Source of the DNA: a candidate division KSB1 bacterium
GTDB lineage: Bacteria > Zhuqueibacterota > JdFR-76 > DREG01
Length of the DNA: 31,777 nt
Assembly (NCBI GenBank): GCA_022566355.1
Contig: JADFJB010000051.1
Coordinates: forward strand, 1 to 31,777
Direction: 5' to 3'
Positions within the stretch are counted from its first letter, which is position 1, and every line of letters starts with the position of its first letter. The notes under the pieces were generated by a model. That model worked only from the letters and a program-made list of their open reading frames with translations. It ran no database searches and was not told the origin of the DNA. This document shows, piece after piece, positions 23,895 to 31,777 of the stretch. The position numbers and the translations under genes were made by a program.

Positions 23895-26612
23895 TTACAG
23901 TTGTCTTTGTAATTCAGCATTGAGTGCTGCTGTAATGCGAGAAAGGGACTCCTCCAAATGGGCCCGGGAAGTGACATCTAATGCTGAATTGTTCAGTGAC
24001 TTTGTGATGCCTTCTTGCAGTAACTTTAAATCTGCTCTTGCGAGCGCTATGGCATCTCCTGGCGGCATCGTCTTACCGGCAGGCTTTTGACTGCTTGCAG
24101 GTGAGAAGTACGGGGCGCCTGTTGGTTTCACTACCAGAGCAATAATTTTGTTGAGATGTGCACGCTGTAAGTTACGTCGAAAACTGTTTATGCTCGCTCG
24201 TTCCTCGACTTCCGACCAAATTGTATTTCGCAATTCCAGAAACATTTCGGCAAGGGAGAACATCGAATGGCCATTTTCAAAATATAAACCTAAATCCACC
24301 ATCCGGTTCATTCTGATCGGATGGTACAGGCGATTAAGCGCAGAGTTTTGTAAATTGATAACCACATCATGAATTGGGTAATCTACACGCGGTACATAAT
24401 AAAGTGAAAAATCGAAATCGTAAAAACGTTCTGGTGTGAGTTTTCTCATCAGGCTGGGTGGAAACTTGAAGGCTTCTCGGCCAAAAATATGCTGCTTCAA
24501 AGCCTCCATCGCTTCCCGCTGTTTTTTTGAACTCACCGGTTCGAAAGGTGTTCGCTGACCTTTATCGCCGATGTGATCGCGGCGGTGGTAGATGCCGCCG
24601 ACATACTTGGGTAACGTAGCTGCCGCAATAAAGTACTGCCGCATAACCTGCCCTAAAACAAGCCGCATTTTCTGATAACGCGTGCCCTTTTTTTCAAAAT
24701 TATTCTCAATATTGTTCAGGAGTTCTGTAGCCAGTTCAAGTCGTTCCTTGAAGAAAGCAATGGGATCTGGACCCAGGTCGAACATGTTGGTCACCGGGTC
24801 GATACCTTGCGGCGAAAAGCCAAACGCATCTTCATCGGTTCCATAAGCAAGTTTAGGTTCCGAAACTCTGCTTGCAATTTTCTTTAATTCTTTCAGTTCA
24901 GCTTCCGGGGATTTGGCATCGATTTGTTTGTAAGCGTATTCAATGGCCCAGTAGTCATATATACCTACTGAAGTGTGCCAAAACTGTCCTTGCTTCTTTC
25001 CCTTGCCAGCGAGATTGACAGGATTGTAATCCATCACGGAACCAGAAATTCCTTCCTTAATCGTTAAGCTCTTGTCTCGTAATTCATCGGCTGTATGAAT
25101 TGTGCTGGCACGGAAATTATGCCGCAGACCCAAAGTATGACCGACTTCATGTGCGATCAGGTCTTTAATGGCATCTCTAATGTATTCTTTTGCCTTAGGT
25201 GAATCGAGATAAAAAGAGTCGCGGCTACTTAAGATGCTCCAACCAAAAGCGGCTTCTTGTGCTTTGCCTTCACCATAGTTGCAGGCTTTCATGGGTTGGC
25301 TCCAACTCGATAATGTTGGATTTAAGATATCCGAGACAATGGACAAAGGATCTACATATTCTTCGAGTCCACGTACCATGTAGCGAATGTAGTCGGCGCT
25401 AATACGAATATCCGCATCGTAGATTTGACCGGTAAAAGGATTTGCAAGCGAAGGGCCTACGGCATAGCCGCCGCCAGGCATCACAATCCAACGTATGGTG
25501 TGATAGCGAACGTCCGCCGGATCCCAATCCGCGTCATCGGGTTGTTGTTTGACGACTATGGCTTGTTTAAAGCCGATTTGTTCGAATGCCGCATTCCACA
25601 TCAAGGCGCCCTCTTTTACGGCCTGTCGATATTCATAGGGAATGGTATTTTCCAGCCAGAAGACGATGGGCTGCTTGGGCTTCGAAATCTTAGCATTTGG
25701 ATTAGTCTTTTCCAGGTGCCAGCGGTTGACGTATCGAACATAAGGTGAATCTTTTGTTTGCGTGGTGTAATCCTGGTGCAAAGTTAAAAAATGGCCAACA
25801 CGGTCGTCGGCCAGCCGAGGCCGGTAACCGGTTTCGGGCAGAGTAGAGAGGCTATATCGATAACGGTGCTGCATGCTGCGACCGTCGGCAATTCGCGCAA
25901 GGCTGGGTTTTGGTTTACTGTTTTTGAAATGGATGACGGTTTCAATCTCGGTGTTAAAAGGGAAAGATTTGAGCATACTGAAATAGCTTTCCTCTTTGTC
26001 AAACTTAAAATCGACCTTTGCAATCTCACTAAGATAGTATCCAATATCGCCGTAGTCCTGAAGGAAAAAGCCAGAGGGATCTACTAAAATGCTGTTGCGT
26101 TCAGGATGAGGTTTACTTTCTATTTTGGCCGAACCGATGATCGAACTGGAAACGCCGCGGCTTACGGCCCTTGAGATTGGCGTATTGGGATCGGCACGAT
26201 AATAAACATTTTTGTGAATAAACTGAACCTTCTTACCAACACGCTTGAAAATAAACGGAAAGTTAATCCACATAGCGCCGGAGTCAAAATAAACTCCGTC
26301 TCCAGCCTCCAAAGTCACGTTGCAAAGAAAAATATTATCCATCTGTTCGGGCTTGATTTCCAGAAAGACTGTATTGTCTTCCTCCTTGTGATACATAGTA
26401 AATAAGCCTTCGATAACTTTGAAGTCCTTTACGACTTCATCAAACTTCTTTTCTTCATCTTTCTTCTCCTTAACTTTGGTCGTGTCGCTTATTGCAGCTA
26501 CAGTGTCTGCTTTTGCAGATGCTTCAGTTTTTTCTTGAGCTACCGTCAGCGAACCCTGTAGAATACAAAAAATGAGAATGAATGCTGGCATTAGAAAAAA
26601 ATTCCTTTTCAT
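23895..26612 (-). CDS. Secreted zinc metalloprotease (DUF5117/DUF5118 type)
   Basis: A 905-residue exported protease. The ATG at 26612 is chosen because AAGGAGGTC lies four bases upstream and a signal peptide follows directly (MKRNFFLMPAFILIFCILQG, cleavage near TVAQ). A longer frame to 26648 has no such support. After a charged linker comes a long N-terminal domain, and at about residue 487 the metzincin motif HEVGHTLGLRHNF, with a Met-turn candidate SVMDYNP. GGGYAVGPSLANPFTGQIYD and DADIRISADYIR are typical of this Bacteroidetes-type family. A helical region (LNNIENNFEKKGTRYQKMRL) completes the fold. It degrades extracellular or periplasmic proteins by inference. It lies 64 bases downstream of the TPR lipoprotein gene, in the same transcript. 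Confidence 0.88.
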   Translation of the reverse strand: MKRNFFLMPAFILIFCILQGSLTVAQEKTEASAKADTVAAISDTTKVKEKKDEEKKFDEVVKDFKVIEGLFTMYHKEEDNTVFLEIKPEQMDNIFLCNVTLEAGDGVYFDSGAMWINFPFIFKRVGKKVQFIHKNVYYRADPNTPISRAVSRGVSSSIIGSAKIESKPHPERNSILVDPSGFFLQDYGDIGYYLSEIAKVDFKFDKEESYFSMLKSFPFNTEIETVIHFKNSKPKPSLARIADGRSMQHRYRYSLSTLPETGYRPRLADDRVGHFLTLHQDYTTQTKDSPYVRYVNRWHLEKTNPNAKISKPKQPIVFWLENTIPYEYRQAVKEGALMWNAAFEQIGFKQAIVVKQQPDDADWDPADVRYHTIRWIVMPGGGYAVGPSLANPFTGQIYDADIRISADYIRYMVRGLEEYVDPLSIVSDILNPTLSSWSQPMKACNYGEGKAQEAAFGWSILSSRDSFYLDSPKAKEYIRDAIKDLIAHEVGHTLGLRHNFRASTIHTADELRDKSLTIKEGISGSVMDYNPVNLAGKGKKQGQFWHTSVGIYDYWAIEYAYKQIDAKSPEAELKELKKIASRVSEPKLAYGTDEDAFGFSPQGIDPVTNMFDLGPDPIAFFKERLELATELLNNIENNFEKKGTRYQKMRLVLGQVMRQYFIAAATLPKYVGGIYHRRDHIGDKGQRTPFEPVSSKKQREAMEALKQHIFGREAFKFPPSLMRKLTPERFYDFDFSLYYVPRVDYPIHDVVINLQNSALNRLYHPIRMNRMVDLGLYFENGHSMFSLAEMFLELRNTIWSEVEERASINSFRRNLQRAHLNKIIALVVKPTGAPYFSPASSQKPAGKTMPPGDAIALARADLKLLQEGITKSLNNSALDVTSRAHLEESLSRITAALNAELQRQL

Positions 26613-26616
26613 ATTT

Positions 26617-26625
26617 GACCTCCTT
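26617..26625 (-). promoter_or_regulatory. Strong ribosome-binding site fixing the metalloprotease start
   Basis: On the minus strand AAGGAGGTC stands four bases before the ATG at 26612, a near-perfect Shine-Dalgarno that decides between two in-frame starts. Confidence 0.8.
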
Positions 26626-26676
26626 TTTTCTAAGGGTTTTACCATCAAATCGTTAATTATATTCCGGTATCTGACA

Positions 26677-28161
26677 TCAATAAGTCATGGCAGCCAACAT
26701 TCTCTCAGCTTTTTTCTTGGCAAAACAGTGGTTTAAACTATTCAACGCATTGAAATTTATGGTTCTCATGCAGAATTCTTTGGCCTTCCCACTATCACCT
26801 TTGCCTTGATAGGCTAGCGATATTCTGTAAAGGTTGTATGAGTTCTGCTGATTGGCTTGATGGAGTTCTTCCAGCGCTTTGTCATAATCTTTCTCTTCTA
26901 GTGCGATCATCCCTGCCAACTGGTGTGCCGAACGAATTTGTGACGAATTTTTTAAAACTTCAGCTTGACGATGATATTCTTCGGATTTGGCCTTTGCAGT
27001 TGTAAAATCTCCTTTCATCAAGGCAACGCGGGCGGTATTGAAAAGGTGACCACGTTTTACATTCTCTTTGATCTTTTGAGAAAGATCGGATTTCTCGATA
27101 AGTAGCAAAGACTTTTCAAACTTCGCCATAGCTTCCTCAAATCTCCCGGCCTCAAGAAGAATATTAGCCATCGTGCCAAGATCGCCTGACATGGCCACGG
27201 CATCGTTAATCTTGTCCGCTAGAGTGTATTGTTTGTTAAGCTCTTCCAGCGCCATTTCCGTTTTGCCCTCATCAACATATATGACCGCCCTAGCAAAGAG
27301 GGCTGTTCGTCGCTCGCCATCGTCGTGGGCCATGTCGTAAAACTTTTGAAGTTGATCTCTTGCCTGCTGGTGTTCTCCCTTAAAACACAGGTTTGTGGCA
27401 ATACCTACATGAGAGAAAACAAAATTCGGATTAATCTCCAGAGCTTTTTGGTAAGAATCGATGGATGCATCATATTTACCCATCTTCAACAGCAATTCAG
27501 CATAAGAATCGTACGGATTGGGATCATCTGGAATCAATTCGATGTATTTCTTAAAGGCCTCTTCCGCTTCCGAATAGTTGCCTAAAGATCTGTAGTTGTA
27601 GCCCATCATGTTATAAGGGGGTGAAAAATTCGGATTAATTTCGATGGCTTTTTTGCGCTCTTCAATGGCCAGCTCGTATTCTTGTTGACCACTGTAGTGG
27701 TCAGCTAAAATGTTGTGAACGCGTTCGTCGTTGGGGTAAGTCGTGACCAGCTTTGTGAGCAGCTCTCGCTGTTTCATGGGCTCGCCATTTACCGCTGCAT
27801 CAAAGCTTAAAATCAATAAACGCTCCCCCTCAGAAACCTTGTTGGCTAATGTCTGCGCCTTATTGAAATGATCAAAAAACTCTTTAGTGCTCGGCGCGAC
27901 AAAGGACAACCTCAAATATGCCAACGCAAAATCCGGATCTTCGGCAACAGCTTTCTCAAAATATCGAATGGATTCTTGAGCGCGAAATTTGTCAGCGAGC
28001 TCTTGTCCCTGCAGGTAGTATTCCCGCGCTTTTTCAGACGAGGTGGTAATGGGAATTTTCCCGTCATCATAGCTGGAAATAGTAGAACAACTTGAGCTTG
28101 AGAGTAGGAATAAACAGATGGCTAGTACGGTGGCACATTTTGCCAAGATATATTTACTCAT
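26677..28161 (-). CDS. TPR-repeat lipoprotein
   Basis: A 494-residue protein with a lipoprotein signal (lipobox-like SSSSC near residue 25) and tetratricopeptide repeats over most of its length. Clear repeats include YYLQGQELADKFRAQESIRY, then FALAYLRLSF, YELAIEERKKAIEINPNFSP, YSEAEEAFKKYIELIPDDPN and YDASIDSYQKALEINPNFVF; the C-terminal half has more diverged helices (RFEEAMAKFEKSLLLIEKSD). TPR proteins are protein-binding scaffolds. AAGGAGGTTGTT lies directly before the ATG. It is upstream of and probably co-transcribed with the secreted metalloprotease, so it may help deliver, assemble or regulate it at the membrane; that is inference. Confidence 0.88.
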   Translation of the reverse strand: MSKYILAKCATVLAICLFLLSSSSCSTISSYDDGKIPITTSSEKAREYYLQGQELADKFRAQESIRYFEKAVAEDPDFALAYLRLSFVAPSTKEFFDHFNKAQTLANKVSEGERLLILSFDAAVNGEPMKQRELLTKLVTTYPNDERVHNILADHYSGQQEYELAIEERKKAIEINPNFSPPYNMMGYNYRSLGNYSEAEEAFKKYIELIPDDPNPYDSYAELLLKMGKYDASIDSYQKALEINPNFVFSHVGIATNLCFKGEHQQARDQLQKFYDMAHDDGERRTALFARAVIYVDEGKTEMALEELNKQYTLADKINDAVAMSGDLGTMANILLEAGRFEEAMAKFEKSLLLIEKSDLSQKIKENVKRGHLFNTARVALMKGDFTTAKAKSEEYHRQAEVLKNSSQIRSAHQLAGMIALEEKDYDKALEELHQANQQNSYNLYRISLAYQGKGDSGKAKEFCMRTINFNALNSLNHCFAKKKAERMLAAMTY

Positions 28162-28464
28162 AACAACCTCCTTAAAATTTTGTGAGCTTTTAAAATTAAT
28201 TGATTAAATCCATTATCTTGATAGATCCAAGGCCCTCGCCTCTTGGCATTCTTTACAAAAATAGTTTCTTACACGTCAAATCAAGAACGAGGCTCTGTAA
28301 GTAAGTGAGAAGTTGACGTCAGGACTAACTGGCTTGCAACCGCGTCCACAAGAAAAACACTTTATATGGTAGTTGCGAGCAAAAGCAGTACAACTCTCAA
28401 TTTACAATTCACGATGAACTCCTTTCAGTTTAAAAGAGACTATCTACTATTAGGAAAATCTTCC
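28162..28464. other. Intergenic leader of the TPR-protease operon
   Basis: About 300 bases without a gene between two minus-strand genes. It should hold the promoter of the TPR-metalloprotease operon. It contains a TGACGTCA palindrome (28314-28321). No coding relic was recognised. Confidence 0.4.
28250..28279 (-). promoter_or_regulatory. Possible promoter of the TPR-metalloprotease operon
   Basis: On the minus strand TTGACG (28279-28274) and TAAAGA (28255-28250) are separated by 18 bases, about 90 bases before the TPR start codon. The -35-like box is good, the -10-like box poor. Confidence 0.3.
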
Positions 28465-31400
28465 TTATCTCATCAAACTCATCTTCCTCACCTGTGAAAA
28501 TACAGCCGTTCTCAACTGGTATAGATACACACCACTCGAAACCGGATTGCCCTGGTTGTCCATCCCATTCCAGCGAAGACTGTGGTAGCCTGCTGCATAC
28601 TCGGCATCCACCAACCTGCGAATTTCCTGGCCGTTGGTATTGAAAATGGTCACGACCACATGATTTGCCTCAGGTAGCTGGAAGTAGATCTCCGTCTCAG
28701 GATTGAAGGGATTGGGGTAATTTTGTTCAAGCCCATAGCTCTCCGGAATGGTCTCGGACAGAAACTCTTCCTGGGAATCGTTTGCAACTATCTTGCTGCT
28801 ACCCATGTGGATCTTTATACTGCCACCACCGATAGCCGTCGTCGGATCGTCATTGTCCCCGGCGCCCGGCTGGTTGTCATAGATGACTCCGCTGCCGGTT
28901 TCTTTGATCTTAATGCGGAACCTATCTACCCCGCCACCACCATTGACCTGCCCGTCGATGGCGTTGATCTGAAAGGTGTAGCTGCCTGTGCCGTTGATTG
29001 TTCCGTCGCCTTTGTACATGGCCTTCGCCCCGGCGACCACTAACCAGTCGTAGTTCGACGAGTTAAAAACGAGGCTGCCAGCTTTGAACTTGAACTGAGT
29101 CCGTCCAGTCGGCACCGAAGCACCTTTCTTATATTTTGAAACGAAGCCGAAAGTAGCTTTGCCGGAGGCGCCAACGCAGAAATCTGCACACGCTTCCGCT
29201 GGCGAGTCGATCCAGCCACCGCCGGTTACAAAGCCTCCAGTCGGGTCGTAAACCACGATGAACTCGGTTGCGTCCGCACTTCCGTTTGCATTATCTTTGT
29301 CGGTAACCGTGACGGTGACAGTGTAGACACCGGGTTCTGCATACGTATGGCCGGGACCGGCACAGGTGGTTCCGGTCACCGTTCCCGCCTGTGGCCCGGT
29401 ACCGTCGTTGTAGTCCACGGTGCAGGTGTATGTCTCATCGGCGGTGTTGGCTGGGTCGATGAAGGTAGCACTGACGCCGGTCACGGGTTGGTTATTGATG
29501 TCAATTGGGTCCGTTGGAACTATGATGGCGTCAATGGTTGGCGCGACGTTATTTACTGTCAATTGGAACGTGGTCTGGCTGGTTTCCGTCCCGTCATCGG
29601 CTGTGATGGAAACCGTCTGGCTTTGAGCGGGACCATCATCGGCGCTGAAGCTCCAGGACCATGTACCATCGTTGTTGTTGCTGACCGCTCCGACAGAGAC
29701 AGTCAGCGTGACGGGATCATCATCCGGGTCGCTTACGGTGCCGGTATTAGTAGCTGTTTGTCCTTCGTCAACAGAAATGGTTGCCTGATCTGACGCTACA
29801 AATGGCGCTTGATTTGCCAAGAAGATTTCGATAATGGTGTTTTTGATAGCCACAAACATGCTTTGGCCATCCGGAGCTAACGTGAATGATGGCGATGTTT
29901 GTAGGCCGGAAAAGATGAAGCCCTGGGCAAACGTCGAGACCGAACCGACCGACGAAATCTGTTGAATCTTCCCACCTGAAAACACGTACAGATCTGTTCC
30001 GAAGGCCCCTCCAGTACCAAATTCGAGGGGTCCGGCCAGTCCTTCTACAAAGATACTGATATTTCCTTGAGGGGTTACACGCCAGATTTTGCGAGGGCCA
30101 CCCACCGAAGAACCGTCTGAGACATACAGATCGTTGCCAAATCCGCCTCCCGAGCCGAAGGCGATAATTGCAGGTGATCTATTAACGGTCCATATTGATG
30201 AATTGACCAAGAAGGTTGTTGCCGCCCCAGTATTCTCATCGATGCGATATAACACGGGCGGATTAACTGAGGCGCCCATGAAATCCATGACGTATAGATG
30301 AAAACCGAAATCGCCGCCTGGTCCAAAAGCTAGGCCAAACGGATCTCCCGGTATTGGAAATTCGGGATTTCCTTTTGCTAGGACTGTGATTCCACCTGTT
30401 GTCCTGTTGATTCTGAAAACTCGGCCGTCACAGCAGAATCCGGTTTCCACCGTGTTGTGATCGGATACGATCAAGTCGGTCCCAACCACTGGGTGTCCAT
30501 TGCCGATGATCAACTGGCCCGGCTGTGATATGGGAAGTCCATTTACAAGAGTAGATACAGCAAGAGTGGAGAGATCGATCTCATGAATCTTTGCTTTGAG
30601 AGTCAGGATCGGATTCCCATAATCACCAACATAGAGTTTTCCGTCTGAACTCGCAGCCAAGTCCGTGGTGTTGTCAAATGGCGGCCCACTAACCAAAATT
30701 CGAGCACCGAATCCAGAAGCAAGACTAATCGAGTGTATCTCTGAAATTTTGCATTTACCACCGCTGCCCGCATTATAGATATTCTGTATTTCTGAAACAG
30801 AAAGAGCGCGATTGTAAATCGAAAGTTCGTCGATATCGCCATTGAAAACGCCATTACACTCCCCATTTGACCCGATATGATACGTGTCGGATGAATTGTC
30901 TACGCTCCCAACTTGGACTGTACCCACATTGTCAAAATTCGTAATTTCAGACCCATCGACATAAATCCTAACAGCTGTATTTCTGTCAACTGCAGCAACC
31001 GCATGATGCCATTGGTTATCGTCAAACCTAGCTGTCGTCATCCAGTTTTGTTGGGGTAGACCCACGCCACGCATTACAAAATGAAGCTTACCATTATCTC
31101 CCCTAACTCTAAGAAGCGTATAAGATATTGGACCACCAGAGTGAACATTACTTAATATATTACCCCCTACCCCGGTTTTGAACCAGGTGCTTATAGAGTA
31201 GCTGCTGCTACCAATCAAGTTTTTAGTATTCAAATCAATACAGCCATTCACCCCATTAAAGCTAAACGCGTCGTCAACCATTCCGGCAGCAAACGTGGCC
31301 CCATTCAACAATGTCCCATCATTACCTCCTTGGACATCAAGGGCGTTGCCATCCCCTGGCCAGAAACCCACTAAACCAGGTGGAGAAGAAATGCAATTTG

Positions 31401-31482
31401 ATTGGGCCTGGCTTAGTGTTGTGAGGCCCAGCAGGAGGAGTCCTGTGTAGGCCAGCGCGGAATAATATTTCAGCGTTTTCAT
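28465..31482 (-). CDS. Multidomain secreted protein: LamG, beta-propeller, PKD, type IX-style sorting tail
   Basis: A 1005-residue exported protein. After a Sec signal (cleavage near SQAQ, residue 27) come a concanavalin-like LamG domain (about 30-245; LVGFWPGDGNALD, YSISTWFKTG, WHHAVAAVDRN), a propeller-like region (about 250-555; DLAASSDGKLYVGDYGN, DPFGLAFGPGGDFGFHLYV), a cadherin-like Ig domain (about 560-650; DPDDDPVTLTVSVG), a PKD-like domain (DYNDGTGPQAGTV to YAEPGVYTVTVTVTD), a beta domain beginning GGGWIDSPAEAC, and a sorting tail with NYPNPFNPETEIYFQLPEA ending KMSLMR. GGAGG precedes the ATG. Architecture suggests a surface or released adhesin or sugar-binding protein. It is GC-richer than the left part of the window. 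A near-identical tail occurs at 31682-31777. Confidence 0.88.
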   Translation of the reverse strand: MKTLKYYSALAYTGLLLLGLTTLSQAQSNCISSPPGLVGFWPGDGNALDVQGGNDGTLLNGATFAAGMVDDAFSFNGVNGCIDLNTKNLIGSSSYSISTWFKTGVGGNILSNVHSGGPISYTLLRVRGDNGKLHFVMRGVGLPQQNWMTTARFDDNQWHHAVAAVDRNTAVRIYVDGSEITNFDNVGTVQVGSVDNSSDTYHIGSNGECNGVFNGDIDELSIYNRALSVSEIQNIYNAGSGGKCKISEIHSISLASGFGARILVSGPPFDNTTDLAASSDGKLYVGDYGNPILTLKAKIHEIDLSTLAVSTLVNGLPISQPGQLIIGNGHPVVGTDLIVSDHNTVETGFCCDGRVFRINRTTGGITVLAKGNPEFPIPGDPFGLAFGPGGDFGFHLYVMDFMGASVNPPVLYRIDENTGAATTFLVNSSIWTVNRSPAIIAFGSGGGFGNDLYVSDGSSVGGPRKIWRVTPQGNISIFVEGLAGPLEFGTGGAFGTDLYVFSGGKIQQISSVGSVSTFAQGFIFSGLQTSPSFTLAPDGQSMFVAIKNTIIEIFLANQAPFVASDQATISVDEGQTATNTGTVSDPDDDPVTLTVSVGAVSNNNDGTWSWSFSADDGPAQSQTVSITADDGTETSQTTFQLTVNNVAPTIDAIIVPTDPIDINNQPVTGVSATFIDPANTADETYTCTVDYNDGTGPQAGTVTGTTCAGPGHTYAEPGVYTVTVTVTDKDNANGSADATEFIVVYDPTGGFVTGGGWIDSPAEACADFCVGASGKATFGFVSKYKKGASVPTGRTQFKFKAGSLVFNSSNYDWLVVAGAKAMYKGDGTINGTGSYTFQINAIDGQVNGGGGVDRFRIKIKETGSGVIYDNQPGAGDNDDPTTAIGGGSIKIHMGSSKIVANDSQEEFLSETIPESYGLEQNYPNPFNPETEIYFQLPEANHVVVTIFNTNGQEIRRLVDAEYAAGYHSLRWNGMDNQGNPVSSGVYLYQLRTAVFSQVRKMSLMR

Positions 31483-31583
31483 GTTATGCCTCCATAGTTA
31501 TTTTGTTATTATGATTAATTGTTTTTGTTGTCACTGAATTGCTCGTGTCCTGTTAGAAATTTAGTACAAAAAGAAATCCCATA

Positions 31584-31610
31584 GATGATACTTCCTCCTG
31601 GAATATCATC
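31584..31610 (-). promoter_or_regulatory. Strong hairpin in the leader of the 1005-residue protein gene
   Basis: GATGATA and TATCATC pair perfectly, and the inner TTCC/GGAA adds four more pairs around an AGGA loop with one bulge. It lies about 100 bases before the start codon. It is not directly followed by a T-run, so it is more likely a leader structure than a simple terminator. Confidence 0.45.
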
Positions 31611-31625
31611 CTTTGCCGTCTTCAA

Positions 31626-31665
31626 GGCCACCAGTTTGTAAGACTTTGGCGAGTCGCCGGTGGCC
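31626..31665 (-). promoter_or_regulatory. Nested hairpin in the intergenic leader
   Basis: On the minus strand GGCCACC (31665-31659) pairs with GGTGGCC (31632-31626); inside lies a second small stem GGCG/CGCC and about 15 unpaired bases. It starts 17 bases after the stop of the upstream gene and lacks a T-run, so it is unlikely to be an ordinary terminator. It could be a structured RNA leader. Confidence 0.4.
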
Positions 31666-31681
31666 TCTTAATTTGTAAATA

Positions 31682-31777
31682 TTAACGCATCAAACTCATC
31701 TTCCTCACTTGCGAAAAAGCAGCCGTTCTTAACTGGTATAGATAAACACCACTCGAAACCGGATTGCCCTGGTTGTC
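31682..31777 (-). CDS. C-terminal sorting tail of an upstream paralogue (cut by window edge)
   Basis: The last 31 residues and stop of a minus-strand gene that enters from the right edge: DNQGNPVSSGVYLYQLRTAA, then FSQVRKMSLMR. Over 90 bases (31688-31777 versus 28471-28560) I count six differences from the end of the 1005-residue gene, so the two tails are about 93% identical in DNA. It is thus the end of another type IX-style secreted protein placed head-to-tail with its neighbour, 199 bases apart. The rest of the protein is outside the window. Confidence 0.9.
   Translation of the reverse strand, partial: DNQGNPVSSGVYLYQLRTAAFSQVRKMSLMR

Noticed and set aside
29347-29793. A 148-residue plus-strand open frame inside the large secreted-protein gene
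   Set aside because: It is antisense to the PKD/cadherin-like region, Gly/Val/Trp-rich with no motif, a shadow of the GC-richer coding strand.
31483-31681. c-di-GMP (GEMM) riboswitch in the leader
   Set aside because: A GACGGCAAAGG segment recalled the motif, but the conserved GCAAAGCC and GGUAGC parts and the expected two-stem arrangement are not present.
1-31777. CRISPR arrays, tRNA or rRNA genes, complete insertion sequences
   Set aside because: None was seen on reading through; no regularly spaced repeats, cloverleaf-like segments or transposase motifs.

Overview
The window looks like a chromosomal piece from an uncultured FCB-type bacterium (Calditrichota / KSB1 / Ignavibacteria-like). 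This is inferred from two secreted proteins ending in the 'NYPNPFNP' type IX-style sorting domain, many Sec and lipoprotein signals, a moderately AT-rich base composition, and Bacteroidetes-like secreted enzymes (BNR propeller, DUF5117-type metalloprotease). No rRNA, tRNA, CRISPR array or intact mobile element was seen.

Layout. (1) 1-5143 is an accessory, decaying region: a truncated lysyl-tRNA synthetase OB-fold at the left edge, a two-gene ABC exporter, a PqqD-like protein, a GNAT acetyltransferase gene cut in two by a GC-richer formyltransferase gene, and a PF14907-type nucleotidyltransferase. PqqD, exporter and this nucleotidyltransferase type are familiar companions in RiPP (lasso-like) clusters, so this may be what remains of one. 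(2) 5231-8029 has a secreted M23 peptidase and a wrecked AbrB/PIN toxin-antitoxin pair. (3) 8097-14345, minus strand: an M55 D-aminopeptidase, a large BNR propeller protein, an isoaspartyl peptidase/asparaginase, and a DUF3179 lipoprotein whose frame is interrupted only by a TGA exactly where the family has a conserved Cys. (4) 15039-22115 is a tight plus-strand operon: mannose-family PTS IIC and IID, HPr, enzyme I, a sugar-phosphate isomerase, MetK and AhcY, followed by terminator hairpins. (5) 22331-23840 has a membrane-anchored alpha/beta hydrolase flanked by cassette-like boundary sequences, and a small lipoprotein. (6) 23895-28161 is a two-gene minus-strand operon of a TPR lipoprotein and a large secreted zinc metalloprotease. 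(7) 28465-31777 has a 1005-residue multidomain secreted protein and the tail of an upstream paralogue with a nearly identical C-terminus.

How it fits together. The core metabolic block couples phosphoenolpyruvate-driven sugar phosphorylation (EI to HPr to an unseen IIA/IIB, then IIC/IID) to hexose-phosphate isomerisation, and is transcribed with the SAM-forming and SAH-recycling enzymes. The surrounding secreted peptidases, asparaginase and D-aminopeptidase suggest a life on peptides and cell-wall debris. The most notable points are the possible selenocysteine DUF3179 protein, the GNAT gene split by a horizontally acquired formyltransferase, the relic toxin-antitoxin pair that only appears when frameshifts are read through, and the RiPP-like remnant.
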